A stretch of 33,597 nt of DNA from an uncultured Clostridia bacterium (GCA_937877675.1 CALEIS010000090.1:1-33597); one strand, 5' to 3'. Shown: positions 16,269-24,691, counted from the stretch's first letter. Notes: generated by a model not told the origin, from the letters alone. Program-made: numbers and translations.

Positions 16269-17285
16269 GTGGACAAATCATTAGTTAAAGAATTTAATTA
16301 TATAATTTCATTTCTATCTCCACGAATAAAAATGTATTTATCAAAAATAAATGATAGTGTTTTAGAGAATATTCAAGAAATAAGACTACGAACCAATAGA
16401 CCTATTGCGATTGTTACATCATCAGGAAGTTCATTTTTGACAAATACAGGTAAAACGAGTTACATATGGTCATCAAATTGCATTGTTGTTCAAAAACATG
16501 AAATAACAGATTGTGTTGAAAAAATGTGTGATTATTCAATGCATAGTCATTATGAAGATATTTTAAATGGTTATATTACGTTACCTAACGGTTCCAGAGT
16601 TGGTTTATGTGGTACTGCTGTTTACGATAAAAACAACTTTAAAGGTGTCAAGGAAATCACATGTATAAACATAAGAATTCCAAGAAATGTATTTGGAGTA
16701 TCTGAGTCTTTGTTTAAAAATTTACTTTCTAATAAGCTGGAAAGTATGATAATCTCTGGGCCACCATCATCGGGAAAAACAACATTATTAAAGGACCTTG
16801 CTTATCAAATATCATCAGGTAAATTAGGAAAATATTATAAGGTTTGTATTATAGATGAAAGAAAAGAAATATGTCCGGAAAAATCAGATATTCAAAGTAT
16901 TGGCCCAAACACTGATGTTTTGTTAGGATATCCTAAAGCAAAGGGAATGTCTATCGCTATAAGAACACTATCACCAGACATAATTATTTGTGATGAAATT
17001 GGTTTTAATGATGAAATAAACGAAATAATTAATGGTATTAATTCGGGGATATTTTTTATACTTACAATTCATTCTAACTCACTTAACGAGTTAAAAAGAA
17101 AATCTGTTTTTTGTCGTCTTATTAATGAAACGAATATTAAAAATATTGTTTTATTATCAAGTAGCGAAACCCCTGGAAAAATATCGGAAATTATAAAAAT
17201 TGGTGATGAAGATGAAACTATTTTTCATATTAACGATTTTAATAATAGTACAGATAATAGCATATTTCTCTGTAAATCAAATTAA
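16269..17285 (+). CDS. spoIIIAA: Stage III sporulation protein AA, ATPase
   Basis: A 338-residue secretion-type ATPase that powers the SpoIIIA-SpoIIQ channel between mother cell and forespore. Walker A GPPSSGKTT begins near residue 164, and a Walker-B-like IIICDEIGF segment lies near 236-244. The N-terminal half carries the family signature LRTNRPIAIV and the GLCGTAVYD segment. The GTG at 16269 is preceded by a near-perfect CGGAGGTGAT. It is first of eight spoIIIA genes in the standard order. Its end overlaps spoIIIAB by about 74 bases. Confidence 0.95.
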   Translation: MDKSLVKEFNYIISFLSPRIKMYLSKINDSVLENIQEIRLRTNRPIAIVTSSGSSFLTNTGKTSYIWSSNCIVVQKHEITDCVEKMCDYSMHSHYEDILNGYITLPNGSRVGLCGTAVYDKNNFKGVKEITCINIRIPRNVFGVSESLFKNLLSNKLESMIISGPPSSGKTTLLKDLAYQISSGKLGKYYKVCIIDERKEICPEKSDIQSIGPNTDVLLGYPKAKGMSIAIRTLSPDIIICDEIGFNDEINEIINGINSGIFFILTIHSNSLNELKRKSVFCRLINETNIKNIVLLSSSETPGKISEIIKIGDEDETIFHINDFNNSTDNSIFLCKSN

Positions 17286-17721
17286 AAAAAGAACTATTGC
17301 TATTCGCCAATGCTTGTTAATGATTGACAATATAGAGATATTATTAAGTTATGAAAATTTAAATACATACGAAATTTTTAAAAAGTTGCACAAATCAAAT
17401 TTATATGGTGAATTAAATTTTATAAGTAATATTTATGTTGACTATAACACGGATAATGATAATTATATTTTGAGTAATAAAATTATCAATTGCATAGATT
17501 CATCCAATTCTTTTGATATACAAGATAAAACAAACATAAAGGGCTTTTTATCAATGCTCGGTAAATCAGATTTAAATGGTCAAATATTGAATTGTAGAAT
17601 GTATAAAGAATTTTTTAAAAATAAACTTGAAAAAGTGGAGCAGAGTGAGCAGAACAGATGTAAAAGCACGTATACACTTATTTCAGGAATTGGAATTCTT
17701 TTTATTATTGTGATACTTTAG
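17212..17721 (+). CDS. spoIIIAB: Stage III sporulation protein AB
   Basis: A 169-residue SpoIIIAB, a type-II-secretion-F-like membrane component of the SpoIIIA complex. An N-terminal helix (about 3-21) and a C-terminal helix (about 152-168) flank a helical cytoplasmic body containing IRQCLLMIDNIEILLSYE, as in the family. The ATG at 17212 is close to GGTGATG; TTG at 17200 and ATG at 17206 are in-frame alternatives, so the start is uncertain by four residues. The coding start lies within the end of spoIIIAA. Confidence 0.9.
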   Translation: MKLFFILTILIIVQIIAYFSVNQIKKRTIAIRQCLLMIDNIEILLSYENLNTYEIFKKLHKSNLYGELNFISNIYVDYNTDNDNYILSNKIINCIDSSNSFDIQDKTNIKGFLSMLGKSDLNGQILNCRMYKEFFKNKLEKVEQSEQNRCKSTYTLISGIGILFIIVIL

Positions 17722-17731
17722 TGGTGTAATA

Positions 17732-17926
17732 ATGGACATAGTCTTTTTATTTAAGATAGCTGGGATAGGACTTATAGTTGCAATAATGCAACAAATGCTT
17801 TCGAAAACTGGTAGAGAAGAATTTGCTACACTAACTGTTATAACAGGCATAATTGTTATAATTGCAATGTTAGTACCTCAACTAGCGCTTGTTTTTGATG
17901 AACTCTCATCAATGTTTAATATATGA
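17732..17926 (+). CDS. spoIIIAC: Stage III sporulation protein AC
   Basis: A 64-residue protein with two membrane helices (about 5-24 and 33-53). It matches the usual SpoIIIAC size and its central GREEFATLTVITGI segment. It is part of the membrane base of the mother cell-forespore channel. The ATG at 17732 overlaps spoIIIAD by 4 bases. Confidence 0.93.
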   Translation: MDIVFLFKIAGIGLIVAIMQQMLSKTGREEFATLTVITGIIVIIAMLVPQLALVFDELSSMFNI

Positions 17927-18312
17927 GTATTATTATAAAAATATCAATAATCTCATTTGTTTATGTTTTATCATCAATATTATTAAAGACATATAGGCCT
18001 GAATATCTTTTTCTGATTAGAATAGTTGTTGTAATAATATTGTTTTATATTGTTACAGATTACGTTAGTACATTTATTGATGAAATTTCTTCTATTTTTG
18101 AAATATTTAATATTAACACATTACACGTTAATTTATTAATCAAAGTAGTTGGTATTACTATTGTAACGGATTTTATAACAGATACATTAAATGACTGTGG
18201 GGAATCATCAATTTCTAATGTGATTACAATTGTATCAAAATTCATGGTGTTATATTTAACACTTCCACTAATCAATGGCCTTATATTATTTTGTTTAAAG
18301 ATTATTGAATAA
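17923..18312 (+). CDS. spoIIIAD: Stage III sporulation protein AD
   Basis: A 129-residue polytopic protein, SpoIIIAD, related to SpoIIIAC. Four hydrophobic segments are visible, and the conserved stretch KVVGITIVTDFITDTLNDCGES lies across about 67-88. It joins SpoIIIAC and AE in the membrane channel. The ATG at 17923 overlaps the spoIIIAC stop (ATGA), and its own stop lies 1 base before the spoIIIAE ATG. Confidence 0.93.
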   Translation: MSIIIKISIISFVYVLSSILLKTYRPEYLFLIRIVVVIILFYIVTDYVSTFIDEISSIFEIFNINTLHVNLLIKVVGITIVTDFITDTLNDCGESSISNVITIVSKFMVLYLTLPLINGLILFCLKIIE

Positions 18313-18313
18313 C

Positions 18314-19402
18314 ATGAAAAAAACTATATATATTCTAATACTTACAATTGTGGTTATATCTTCATTAAGTTTTCCGTCATATGCAGGTGAGTATGAAGAA
18401 ATATGGGAATTGACTGATGAACAAACACGAGAATATTTAAATGATATTGGAATAGATGAAGTAAATTTAGAGGAATTATTTGAAGTTACACCATTAAGAA
18501 TACTTAAATTTATCACTGAACTTGCTTTTAAAAAAGGTATTACAATAGGAAAAGAAATCATTAAAATAAATGCCGTTTTCATTATATCGTCAATAGCTAT
18601 GTCATTTCTAAAAGAAAATAATAGGATAAAAAATATTATATACTTTGTAAGTACATTAGTAATTCTGTCTTTTATAATAAAGCCAATTACAAGAATGTTA
18701 ATAGACACAGTAACAGGTATAAAGACATCAACTATTTTCATAGATTCATATTTACCAATAATGACATCCATTATAGTAGCTTCAAGAAACCCTGCGTTAG
18801 CACTTACATATAATTCTTTTTCAATTTATATTTCTGTTTTAATAAGTAATTTTGCTGATAAAATTTTTCTTCCAATAATCAGTTCAATGTTAGCATTTGC
18901 TGTTTTATCCTCATTTTCTACGGAAGAATATAAAAATAAAATAATTCAAAATATTCGTAAGTTGCTTATAACAGTTTTATCTTTTGCGTCAACTCTTTTC
19001 ACAGGAATTCTAACAACCAAAAGCATTCTTGCAAGTAGCTCTGATAGTGTTGCAGCAAGAGGAATAAAATTTATATCAGGAACATTTATCCCTGTTGTTG
19101 GGGGTAATGTTGGCGATGCTATTTCGTCAGTATTTAGTAGTTTTGTTTTAATGAAAAATACAATAGGTGTATTTATCATAGTGGTCATTTTAGTTATAAA
19201 TATACCAATCATCGTCGAGATGTTAATATGGTACTTTGTATTACAATTTTGTTCAATAATTTCATCTCTATTTGGAGTTCCATACATTACTGAAATTTTT
19301 GACAACATGTCTTCAATAATATCGTTATTAAATATAATAATGTTTTTTATTACATTCATTCTGACAATATCTACAGGGGTAATAATAATTTTTGGTAAGT
19401 AA
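18314..19402 (+). CDS. spoIIIAE: Stage III sporulation protein AE
   Basis: A 362-residue polytopic protein, the largest integral component of the SpoIIIA channel. A signal-peptide-like N-terminus (KKTIYILILTIVVISS, ending near AYAG-type residues at 22-24) precedes a short polar domain. Multiple membrane helices follow, with the family block SVAARGIKFISGTFIPVVGG near 245-264. The ATG at 18314 is chosen over the TTG at 18305. It is followed directly by spoIIIAF with no gap. Confidence 0.94.
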   Translation: MKKTIYILILTIVVISSLSFPSYAGEYEEIWELTDEQTREYLNDIGIDEVNLEELFEVTPLRILKFITELAFKKGITIGKEIIKINAVFIISSIAMSFLKENNRIKNIIYFVSTLVILSFIIKPITRMLIDTVTGIKTSTIFIDSYLPIMTSIIVASRNPALALTYNSFSIYISVLISNFADKIFLPIISSMLAFAVLSSFSTEEYKNKIIQNIRKLLITVLSFASTLFTGILTTKSILASSSDSVAARGIKFISGTFIPVVGGNVGDAISSVFSSFVLMKNTIGVFIIVVILVINIPIIVEMLIWYFVLQFCSIISSLFGVPYITEIFDNMSSIISLLNIIMFFITFILTISTGVIIIFGK

Positions 19403-19834
19403 ATGGAAGATATTAAAAATTTTGTTTTATCGTTATGTGGCTCCACTGCAATTGTTTCTTTATGCAAATTGGTTTTATCAAATTCTAAGCTAAAAAAAAC
19501 CACAAATGTTTTCTTTTCAATATTTGTACTTTTGTATACGATGCTTCCTATAACAAAAATAAATTTGGAAGAAAATAAAATGATTTTAAATGAAGAAATC
19601 GAATTTGATGATAGTTATTATACATCGGGTTATGAAGCAGTTATCACAGAGGCAATCAAAAACATCTGTGTAGAAAATAATATTGATGTGATTTCTGTTG
19701 AATTAAATACATATAATGAAGATGATTACGTTATGATAGAAAATATATCTGTGACAATATTAGACAAAAGCAAAATTACAGAAACTGAATCACTTTTAAA
19801 AAAGGAACTAGGATTTGAGGTTAGTGTTAATTGA
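19403..19834 (+). CDS. spoIIIAF: Stage III sporulation protein AF
   Basis: A 143-residue SpoIIIAF with two N-terminal membrane helices (about 8-25 and 33-51) and a C-terminal soluble domain of ring-building-motif type (about 75-143). The ATG at 19403 immediately follows the spoIIIAE stop. Sequence similarity is lower than for its neighbours, so identity rests on architecture and operon position. Confidence 0.88.
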   Translation: MEDIKNFVLSLCGSTAIVSLCKLVLSNSKLKKTTNVFFSIFVLLYTMLPITKINLEENKMILNEEIEFDDSYYTSGYEAVITEAIKNICVENNIDVISVELNTYNEDDYVMIENISVTILDKSKITETESLLKKELGFEVSVN

Positions 19835-20373
19835 AACACCTGAAATTATTAATTGATAAACTTAAAGATAATAAATTGAACAGAAAGACATTAATAATTT
19901 TACTAGTTGGATTGCTAAGTATATTCATAATTTTTATTTCAGAAATGGATTTTAATAAGAAAGATGATAATACAGAAATCACAAATTATAATACAGATGA
20001 CTATTGCTTAATGTTGGAACAGAAAATTGAATCTTTTATAGAATCCATTGACGGAGCAGGTGATGCTAAAGTTGTAATTACACTTTCTGAAACAACAGAA
20101 TACATATACGCAACGGATGACAAAGAAATAAAAAAAGGAAATGAAAATGGTGAGGATTGGACAATAGAAAACAATCATGTAATTATAAAGAATAGTAATG
20201 AAAATTCAGGTTTACTAATCAAAACCATTGAACCTAAAATTAGAGGAATAGCAATTGCCTGTACTGGTGGTGATGATATTCGTGTTCAAGAGCAAATATT
20301 TTCTGCTGTTAGTGCATTATTAAATATAAGTACTTCAGAAATTTCTATATCAAAATTAAATGTAAAGGAGTAA
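19831..20373 (+). CDS. spoIIIAG: Stage III sporulation protein AG
   Basis: A 180-residue ring-forming protein of the intermembrane channel. A basic N-terminus and one membrane helix (about 23-40) are followed by an extracytoplasmic ring-building domain. Family landmarks are AGDAKVVITLSETTEY, and TIEPKIRGIAIACTGGDDIRVQE near 130-152. The TTG at 19831 overlaps the spoIIIAF stop and has GAGG about 10 bases upstream; no ATG lies nearby in frame. Confidence 0.93.
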   Translation: MKHLKLLIDKLKDNKLNRKTLIILLVGLLSIFIIFISEMDFNKKDDNTEITNYNTDDYCLMLEQKIESFIESIDGAGDAKVVITLSETTEYIYATDDKEIKKGNENGEDWTIENNHVIIKNSNENSGLLIKTIEPKIRGIAIACTGGDDIRVQEQIFSAVSALLNISTSEISISKLNVKE

Positions 20374-20376
20374 AAA

Positions 20377-20913
20377 ATGAAAAGTAGAATAATTAACAAA
20401 AAACACATATTGTTTTTCACAATGTTAATCGCTTTAAGTGGTGCATTATTTATAAACTGGTACTACACCAATAATCAAAAAGACAATATTGAAGTTGAAA
20501 CAACAGATAAACCATTTTTTGGTGAAGCACAGTATGTAAATTCAGGTTCTGTAACATCTGATGAACAGAATTTCTTTAATGAGGCGAATGTGAAAAGAAC
20601 AAAAGCACATGATACTGCTCGTTCTGAATTAAATGAAATAATTAATAGTTCTAATTACGATAACGAAACAAAAAAACTTGCAAAAGAAAAACTAATATCT
20701 TTGTCAGAACAAATTAAAACAGAAACTGATATTGAAAATCTTATAACAGCTCAACTTGGAACTGAATGTCTTGTTACCTATAATCAAGAAACAATAGAAA
20801 TTATCATTAATACTGATGCGATAAATGATAATGAAATCGTGAAAATTAAGAACATAGTAATTTCAAAAACAAAATTGTCTTCAGAGCAAATCTCAATCAT
20901 TGAACTTAAATGA
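20377..20913 (+). CDS. spoIIIAH: Stage III sporulation protein AH
   Basis: A 178-residue SpoIIIAH, the mother-cell protein that docks with forespore SpoIIQ. An N-terminal membrane helix (about 10-28) and polar linker precede a C-terminal ring-building domain. Visible segments are FFNEANVKRTKAHDTARSEL near 66-85 and a tail with KNIVISKTKLSSEQISI. The ATG at 20377 is preceded by AAAGGAG. It is the last gene of the operon. Confidence 0.93.
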   Translation: MKSRIINKKHILFFTMLIALSGALFINWYYTNNQKDNIEVETTDKPFFGEAQYVNSGSVTSDEQNFFNEANVKRTKAHDTARSELNEIINSSNYDNETKKLAKEKLISLSEQIKTETDIENLITAQLGTECLVTYNQETIEIIINTDAINDNEIVKIKNIVISKTKLSSEQISIIELK

Positions 20914-20940
20914 TGTATATACAATAAAATATACATTTTC
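20913..20940 (+). terminator. Weak A/T-rich terminator after spoIIIAH
   Basis: ATGTATAT (20913-20920) pairs with ATATACAT (20929-20936) around an 8-base loop, followed by TTTTC. The stem is complete but nearly all A-U, so efficiency is doubtful. It is the only candidate end for the spoIIIA transcript. Confidence 0.4.
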
Positions 20941-20942
20941 TA

Positions 20943-20971
20943 TTGAATTTCTGCTTGCGAAGTGATATAAT
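20943..20971 (+). promoter_or_regulatory. Sigma-A promoter of the nusB-recN operon
   Basis: TTGAAT (20943-20948), a 17-base spacer and a perfect TATAAT (20966-20971), with TGA directly before the -10. The start would be near 20978, giving a leader of about 93 bases. A palindrome, AATGTA-TC-TACATT (20984-20997), lies just inside the leader. Confidence 0.7.
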
Positions 20972-21001
20972 CAATTCAAACAAAATGTATCTACATTCGC
21001 A

Positions 21002-21059
21002 CCGCAGAAAAATGAAAAACACTCCCTGTCATTTTCTCGGCGGGGAGTGTAATTTTTTT
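21002..21059 (+). promoter_or_regulatory. Attenuator-like leader of nusB: terminator and competing hairpin
   Basis: Terminator: ACACTCCC (21019-21026) pairs with GGGAGTGT (21043-21050), followed by AA and seven T residues (21053-21059). Competing hairpin: CCGC (21002-21005) with GCGG (21040-21043), and AG-AAA-ATGA (21006-21015, one A bulged) with TCATTTTCT (21029-21037). In the second fold the 5' terminator arm is trapped in the loop, so the two structures exclude each other or form a pseudoknot. The nusB ribosome site AGGAGG (21060-21065) follows at once. The pairing is seen; regulatory use is inferred. Confidence 0.55.
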
Positions 21060-21070
21060 AGGAGGATATT

Positions 21071-21475
21071 ATGACTCGTAAGGAAGAAAGAGAACTTGCA
21101 TTTACACTTGTTTTTGAAAAGATTTTCAATAATGAACTTTCTGTTGAAGAAATTTTTAATAATGCTGTAGAAGCAAGAGTGATTGAAGAAAACACATTTG
21201 CATTTTCACTTGCACAATTAACCTATGAAAATTGCGAGGAAATAGATAAAATAATCAACGAGAACTCAGTTGGTTGGAAAGTTGAAAGATTACCAAAGGT
21301 TTCTCTCGCAATTATGCGCCTTGCTCTTTGTGAAATCCTTTATGTTCCATCAATTCCAAACGGTGTATCCATAAATGAGGCTGTTGAACTTGCAAAGAAA
21401 TTTTCATCACAAGAAGATGCATCATTTATCAATGGTGTACTTGGAAAATATGTTAGAGAGATTGTTGCTGAATGA
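21071..21475 (+). CDS. nusB: Transcription antitermination factor NusB
   Basis: A 134-residue all-alpha NusB. It binds boxA RNA with ribosomal protein S10 and promotes complete rRNA transcription. Family landmarks are the N-terminal TRKEERELAFTLVFE, and near the C-terminus LRLA-type LAIMRLALCEILYVPSIP followed by VSINEAVELAKKFSSQEDASF (about 85-122), ending NGVLGKYVREI. The ATG at 21071 follows a perfect AGGAGG. It is first gene of a ten-gene operon and overlaps the next start by ATGA. Its own leader looks attenuated. Confidence 0.95.
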   Translation: MTRKEERELAFTLVFEKIFNNELSVEEIFNNAVEARVIEENTFAFSLAQLTYENCEEIDKIINENSVGWKVERLPKVSLAIMRLALCEILYVPSIPNGVSINEAVELAKKFSSQEDASFINGVLGKYVREIVAE

Positions 21476-22410
21476 GTTACTTTCTTGGAATAGATACAAG
21501 TAATTATACGACATCTGTTGCTTTATATAATTCTGATACTAATGAAATAATAAGCAAGAAAAAGCTTCTTCCAGTTAAATCAGGAGAAAAAGGGATTCGT
21601 CAAAGTGATGCTGTATTTCATCATACCGTTCAACTTCCAGAACTAATGGATGAACTTTTTGATGGTAAACATTATAAAATTAATGGTATAGGTGTATCTA
21701 CAAAACCTTGTAATGAAGAAGGTTCATATATGCCGTGCTTTCTCACGGGTATTTCTGTTGCCGTTTCATTATCAAATACACTCAATGTTCCTTTGTATCG
21801 ATTTTCACATCAGGATGGTCACATTATAGCTGCACTATTTTCTGCTAATAAAATTGATATGATAAATCAAAAGTTTTTTGCATTTCATATATCTGGCGGA
21901 ACATCTCAAACACTTTTGGTTGAGCCATATAACAAATATTTCAAGACAAAAATTATTTCTGATTCTCTTGACCTAAAGGCTGGACAAGCTGTTGACAGAG
22001 TTGGTGTATCTCTTGGGTTAAACTTCCCTTGTGGACCCGAGATTGAAAAACTTGCACTACAGAGCGGTAAAAAGCTTCAAAAAATTAAGGTTTTTCGTAG
22101 AGATGGCAATTTTAGCTTATCAGGTGTTGAAAATAAATGTAAAAAAATGCTTGACGACGGAGAAAAAGCAGAAGATATTTCTATGTTTTGCTTAAGTTAT
22201 ATATATTCTGCAATTGATGACACGGTTGGTGAAATTATAAAACAATATGGTAATTTACCAGTTGTTTTTTCTGGTGGTGTAATGTCTAATTCAATCATTA
22301 GAAATGAAATACAGAAAAAGTATAATTCATATTTTGCTGAGCCATATTATTCGTCTGACAATGCTTGTGGAATTGCGATTCTCGCATCAATTTGTGATAA
22401 AAGGAAATAA
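21472..22410 (+). CDS. TsaD/Kae1-fold paralogue (M22 'glycoprotease' family)
   Basis: A 312-residue protein with the ASKHA fold of TsaD. An N-terminal nucleotide-binding loop GIDTSNYTTSVALY (5-18) is present. The metal ligands of the family are retained as His113 and His117 (SHQDGH) and Asp296 (SSDNACGIAIL), and a GGTSQTLLVE phosphate loop lies near 143-152. It is not the canonical TsaD, whose N-terminus reads differently (GIETSCDET), so threonylcarbamoylation of tRNA should not be assumed. Clostridia often carry such a paralogue. The 'peptidase M22' label is historic and probably misleading. It sits between nusB and xseA where Bacillus has folD. The start overlaps the nusB stop. Confidence 0.8.
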   Translation: MSYFLGIDTSNYTTSVALYNSDTNEIISKKKLLPVKSGEKGIRQSDAVFHHTVQLPELMDELFDGKHYKINGIGVSTKPCNEEGSYMPCFLTGISVAVSLSNTLNVPLYRFSHQDGHIIAALFSANKIDMINQKFFAFHISGGTSQTLLVEPYNKYFKTKIISDSLDLKAGQAVDRVGVSLGLNFPCGPEIEKLALQSGKKLQKIKVFRRDGNFSLSGVENKCKKMLDDGEKAEDISMFCLSYIYSAIDDTVGEIIKQYGNLPVVFSGGVMSNSIIRNEIQKKYNSYFAEPYYSSDNACGIAILASICDKRK

Positions 22411-22412
22411 AT

Positions 22413-23609
22413 ATGCACGATACTGTTATATTAACTGTAACACAATTAAATCAATATGCTAAATCGATTATTGAGAATGATGTAAATCTCAATAATGTTT
22501 TTGTTGTGGGTGAAATTTCAAATTTTGTTGACCATTATAGAAGTGGACACCTGTATATGAGCATAAAGGATAGCCAATCAGTTATTAGTGCGGTGATGTT
22601 TGCAGGTAATGCTTCGAAACTTAAATTTAAACCTGAAAACGGTATGTCGGTTATTGTTCGTGGCCGTGTTTCCATTTATGAACGTGATGGAAAATATCAA
22701 CTATATATTGATGATATGCAACCGGATGGAATTGGTTCATTGGCACTTGCTTTTGAACAGAGAAAAGAAAAACTTGCTAAATTAGGATTATTTGATATTG
22801 AACACAAAAAGAAAATACCTGAAATTCCACAAAAAATAGGTGTAATTTCATCACCAACAGGTGCAGCTTTTCAAGATGTATTAAATGTTCTAGGTAGAAG
22901 ATTTCCTCTTGCTGAAATTGTTTTCGCTGGTGTTCAAGTACAGGGTGATGGTGCTGCTCCATCAATTATAAAAGCAATTAGAGACCTTAATACAACTGAT
23001 GTTGATACAATTATTATTGCTCGTGGTGGTGGCTCTGTAGAGGATTTATGGCATTTTAACGATGAAAATCTTGCCTTAGCTATTTATAATTCACACATAC
23101 CTATTATTTCAGGTGTAGGTCACGAAACTGACTTTACAATTTGTGACTTTGTGTCTGATTTACGTGCTCCAACGCCATCTGCTGCAGCAGAATTAGCTGT
23201 GCCTGATATAAAAGAAGAATATTACTATATATCATCACTGAAGAATACACTTAATAGTTTAATTGATATGTCTATTAATGAAAGAGAACATAATGTTAAA
23301 CAATTGACCAACTCTCAGGTTTTAAAAAATCCACAAAAAATCATTGAAAACTGTGAGTTATATCTCGATGTTCTTCACTCAAAAATCAATAGTTCTTATA
23401 AAGATATATTAACTAATTATTCATCAAATTTTTATTCATTATGCTCTAAACTTGATTCATTAAGTCCGCTGAAAGTACTTTCTCGTGGATATTCTGTTGT
23501 AAGAAAAGACAGTAAAATCATTTCTAAACATAATGAACTATCACCAGGAGATAATGTTTCTATTCGTTTTTCTGATGGTGAAGTAAGTGCAAAAATTATT
23601 GAGGTGTAA
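22413..23609 (+). CDS. xseA: Exodeoxyribonuclease VII large subunit
   Basis: A 398-residue XseA. The N-terminal OB-fold (about 1-100) contains NVFVVGEISNFVDHYRSGHLY. The catalytic domain has KIGVISSPTGAAFQDVLNVL-type sequence near 140-160, then ARGGGSVEDLWHFNDENL near 202-219, and SGVGHETDFTICDFVSDLRAPTPSAAAEL spanning about 230-258. A helical C-terminal region follows. With XseB it degrades single-stranded DNA to oligonucleotides in both directions. The ATG at 22413 follows AAAGGAAAT, and xseB follows after 2 bases. Confidence 0.96.
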   Translation: MHDTVILTVTQLNQYAKSIIENDVNLNNVFVVGEISNFVDHYRSGHLYMSIKDSQSVISAVMFAGNASKLKFKPENGMSVIVRGRVSIYERDGKYQLYIDDMQPDGIGSLALAFEQRKEKLAKLGLFDIEHKKKIPEIPQKIGVISSPTGAAFQDVLNVLGRRFPLAEIVFAGVQVQGDGAAPSIIKAIRDLNTTDVDTIIIARGGGSVEDLWHFNDENLALAIYNSHIPIISGVGHETDFTICDFVSDLRAPTPSAAAELAVPDIKEEYYYISSLKNTLNSLIDMSINEREHNVKQLTNSQVLKNPQKIIENCELYLDVLHSKINSSYKDILTNYSSNFYSLCSKLDSLSPLKVLSRGYSVVRKDSKIISKHNELSPGDNVSIRFSDGEVSAKIIEV

Positions 23610-23611
23610 TT

Positions 23612-23806
23612 ATGAAAATGACATATGAACAAGCAGAAAAAAGACTTGAAGAAATAGTATCAAAGCTTGAAGAGGGTTCTATTTCGCTTGAGGAATCAAT
23701 GAAATTATATGAAGAAGGCATTAAACTTTCTGAATTTTGTATGCAACAACTTAAAAATGCAAAACAAAAAATTGTAGATATCAATGAGGTAAAAAAGGAT
23801 GACTGA
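23612..23806 (+). CDS. xseB: Exodeoxyribonuclease VII small subunit
   Basis: A 64-residue XseB of normal size. The family signature is visible as YEQAEKRLEEIVSKLEEG, then SLEESMKLYEEGIKLSEFC. Several small subunits bind along the coiled-coil region of XseA. The ATG at 23612 is preceded by GAGGTG (23601-23606); the ATG at 23618 is an in-frame alternative. It overlaps ispA by 8 bases. Confidence 0.96.
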   Translation: MKMTYEQAEKRLEEIVSKLEEGSISLEESMKLYEEGIKLSEFCMQQLKNAKQKIVDINEVKKDD

Positions 23807-24677
23807 TTTAAATCTATATATAAAAGAACAAGTTGCTTGTGTATCAAATAGACTAAATGAATTATTGTGCAATAAAATGGCAACAAGAGTTTTAGAAGCA
23901 ATGCAATATAGCGTTGCAAATGGTGGAAAAAGAATTCGACCTATTCTTGCCATTGAATTTTCAAAAACTTGTAATGGTAACACATCTGCTGCACTCGATT
24001 TTGGTTGTGCAGTTGAAATGATACACACTTATTCTCTTATACATGATGATTTACCATGTATGGATAATGACGACATGAGAAGAGGAAAACCTTCTTGTCA
24101 TATAGCATATGGTGAAGACAACGCATTGTTAGCTGGAGATGCATTATTAACAGAAGCATTTACAACTTTATCAAATACTAAAGGAGTATCTAGCGATAAT
24201 ATTGTTAAGGCAGTTTTACATCTCTCAACATACGCAGGAATAGACGGCATGGTTGGGGGACAGGTTTTAGATTTGCAATTTGAGGAAACTAAACCAACTG
24301 TCAATGAAATTTTAAAGATGTATTCTTTAAAAACATGTGGACTTATTAAAGCTTCTTGTGTTTTAGGTTGTTTGACCAGCGAAAATTGTAATGATAATAT
24401 GATTAATGCCGCTATCAACTATGCTGAAAATTTGGGAATTGCCTTCCAAATACAAGACGATATTCTTGATATTGAAGGGGATTCTGCATCGCTTGGCAAA
24501 CCTGTTGGTAGTGATGAAAAAAATGACAAATCTACTATAGTTAAATACTATGGGTTGGAAAAGTCAAAAGAAATGGTTAAAGAATATACCGACAAGGCAA
24601 TTGCAAGTTTAGATGTGTTTGACGATACTAATGTGTTGAAAGAACTTGCATATATGCTTATAAATAGAAAAAATTGA
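23799..24677 (+). CDS. ispA: Polyprenyl (farnesyl) diphosphate synthase
   Basis: A 292-residue all-alpha prenyltransferase that condenses isopentenyl diphosphate with allylic diphosphates, making farnesyl or geranylgeranyl diphosphate for undecaprenyl and other isoprenoids. The first Asp-rich motif, DDLPCMDNDD, starts at residue 83 and the second, DDILD, is at 220-224. GGKRIRPIL near 46-54 binds the substrate. The two residues inserted in DDxxxxD mark the bacterial short-chain type. It lies directly upstream of dxs, giving the first pathway enzyme and the elongating enzyme in one unit. The exact product length cannot be read from sequence. Confidence 0.95.
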   Translation: MTDLNLYIKEQVACVSNRLNELLCNKMATRVLEAMQYSVANGGKRIRPILAIEFSKTCNGNTSAALDFGCAVEMIHTYSLIHDDLPCMDNDDMRRGKPSCHIAYGEDNALLAGDALLTEAFTTLSNTKGVSSDNIVKAVLHLSTYAGIDGMVGGQVLDLQFEETKPTVNEILKMYSLKTCGLIKASCVLGCLTSENCNDNMINAAINYAENLGIAFQIQDDILDIEGDSASLGKPVGSDEKNDKSTIVKYYGLEKSKEMVKEYTDKAIASLDVFDDTNVLKELAYMLINRKN

Positions 24678-24691
24678 TTGGGGAAAACATT

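Noticed and set aside
18295..19503. Long antisense open frames over spoIIIAD, AE and AF (158 and 185 codons)
   Set aside because: They mirror the conserved spoIIIA genes, have no ribosome sites and give low-complexity hydrophobic products; they are by-products of A/T-rich codon use.
20985..21074. Possible 29-codon leader peptide before nusB, ending ATGA on the nusB start
   Set aside because: No ribosome binding site precedes the ATG at 20985, which would be only about 8 bases from the predicted 5' end, and it has no run of regulatory codons. The coupling to nusB is probably chance, though ribosome profiling could test it.
23596..24418. Antisense open frames over xseB and ispA
   Set aside because: Both strands are open because of base composition; the plus-strand products match conserved families over their full length.
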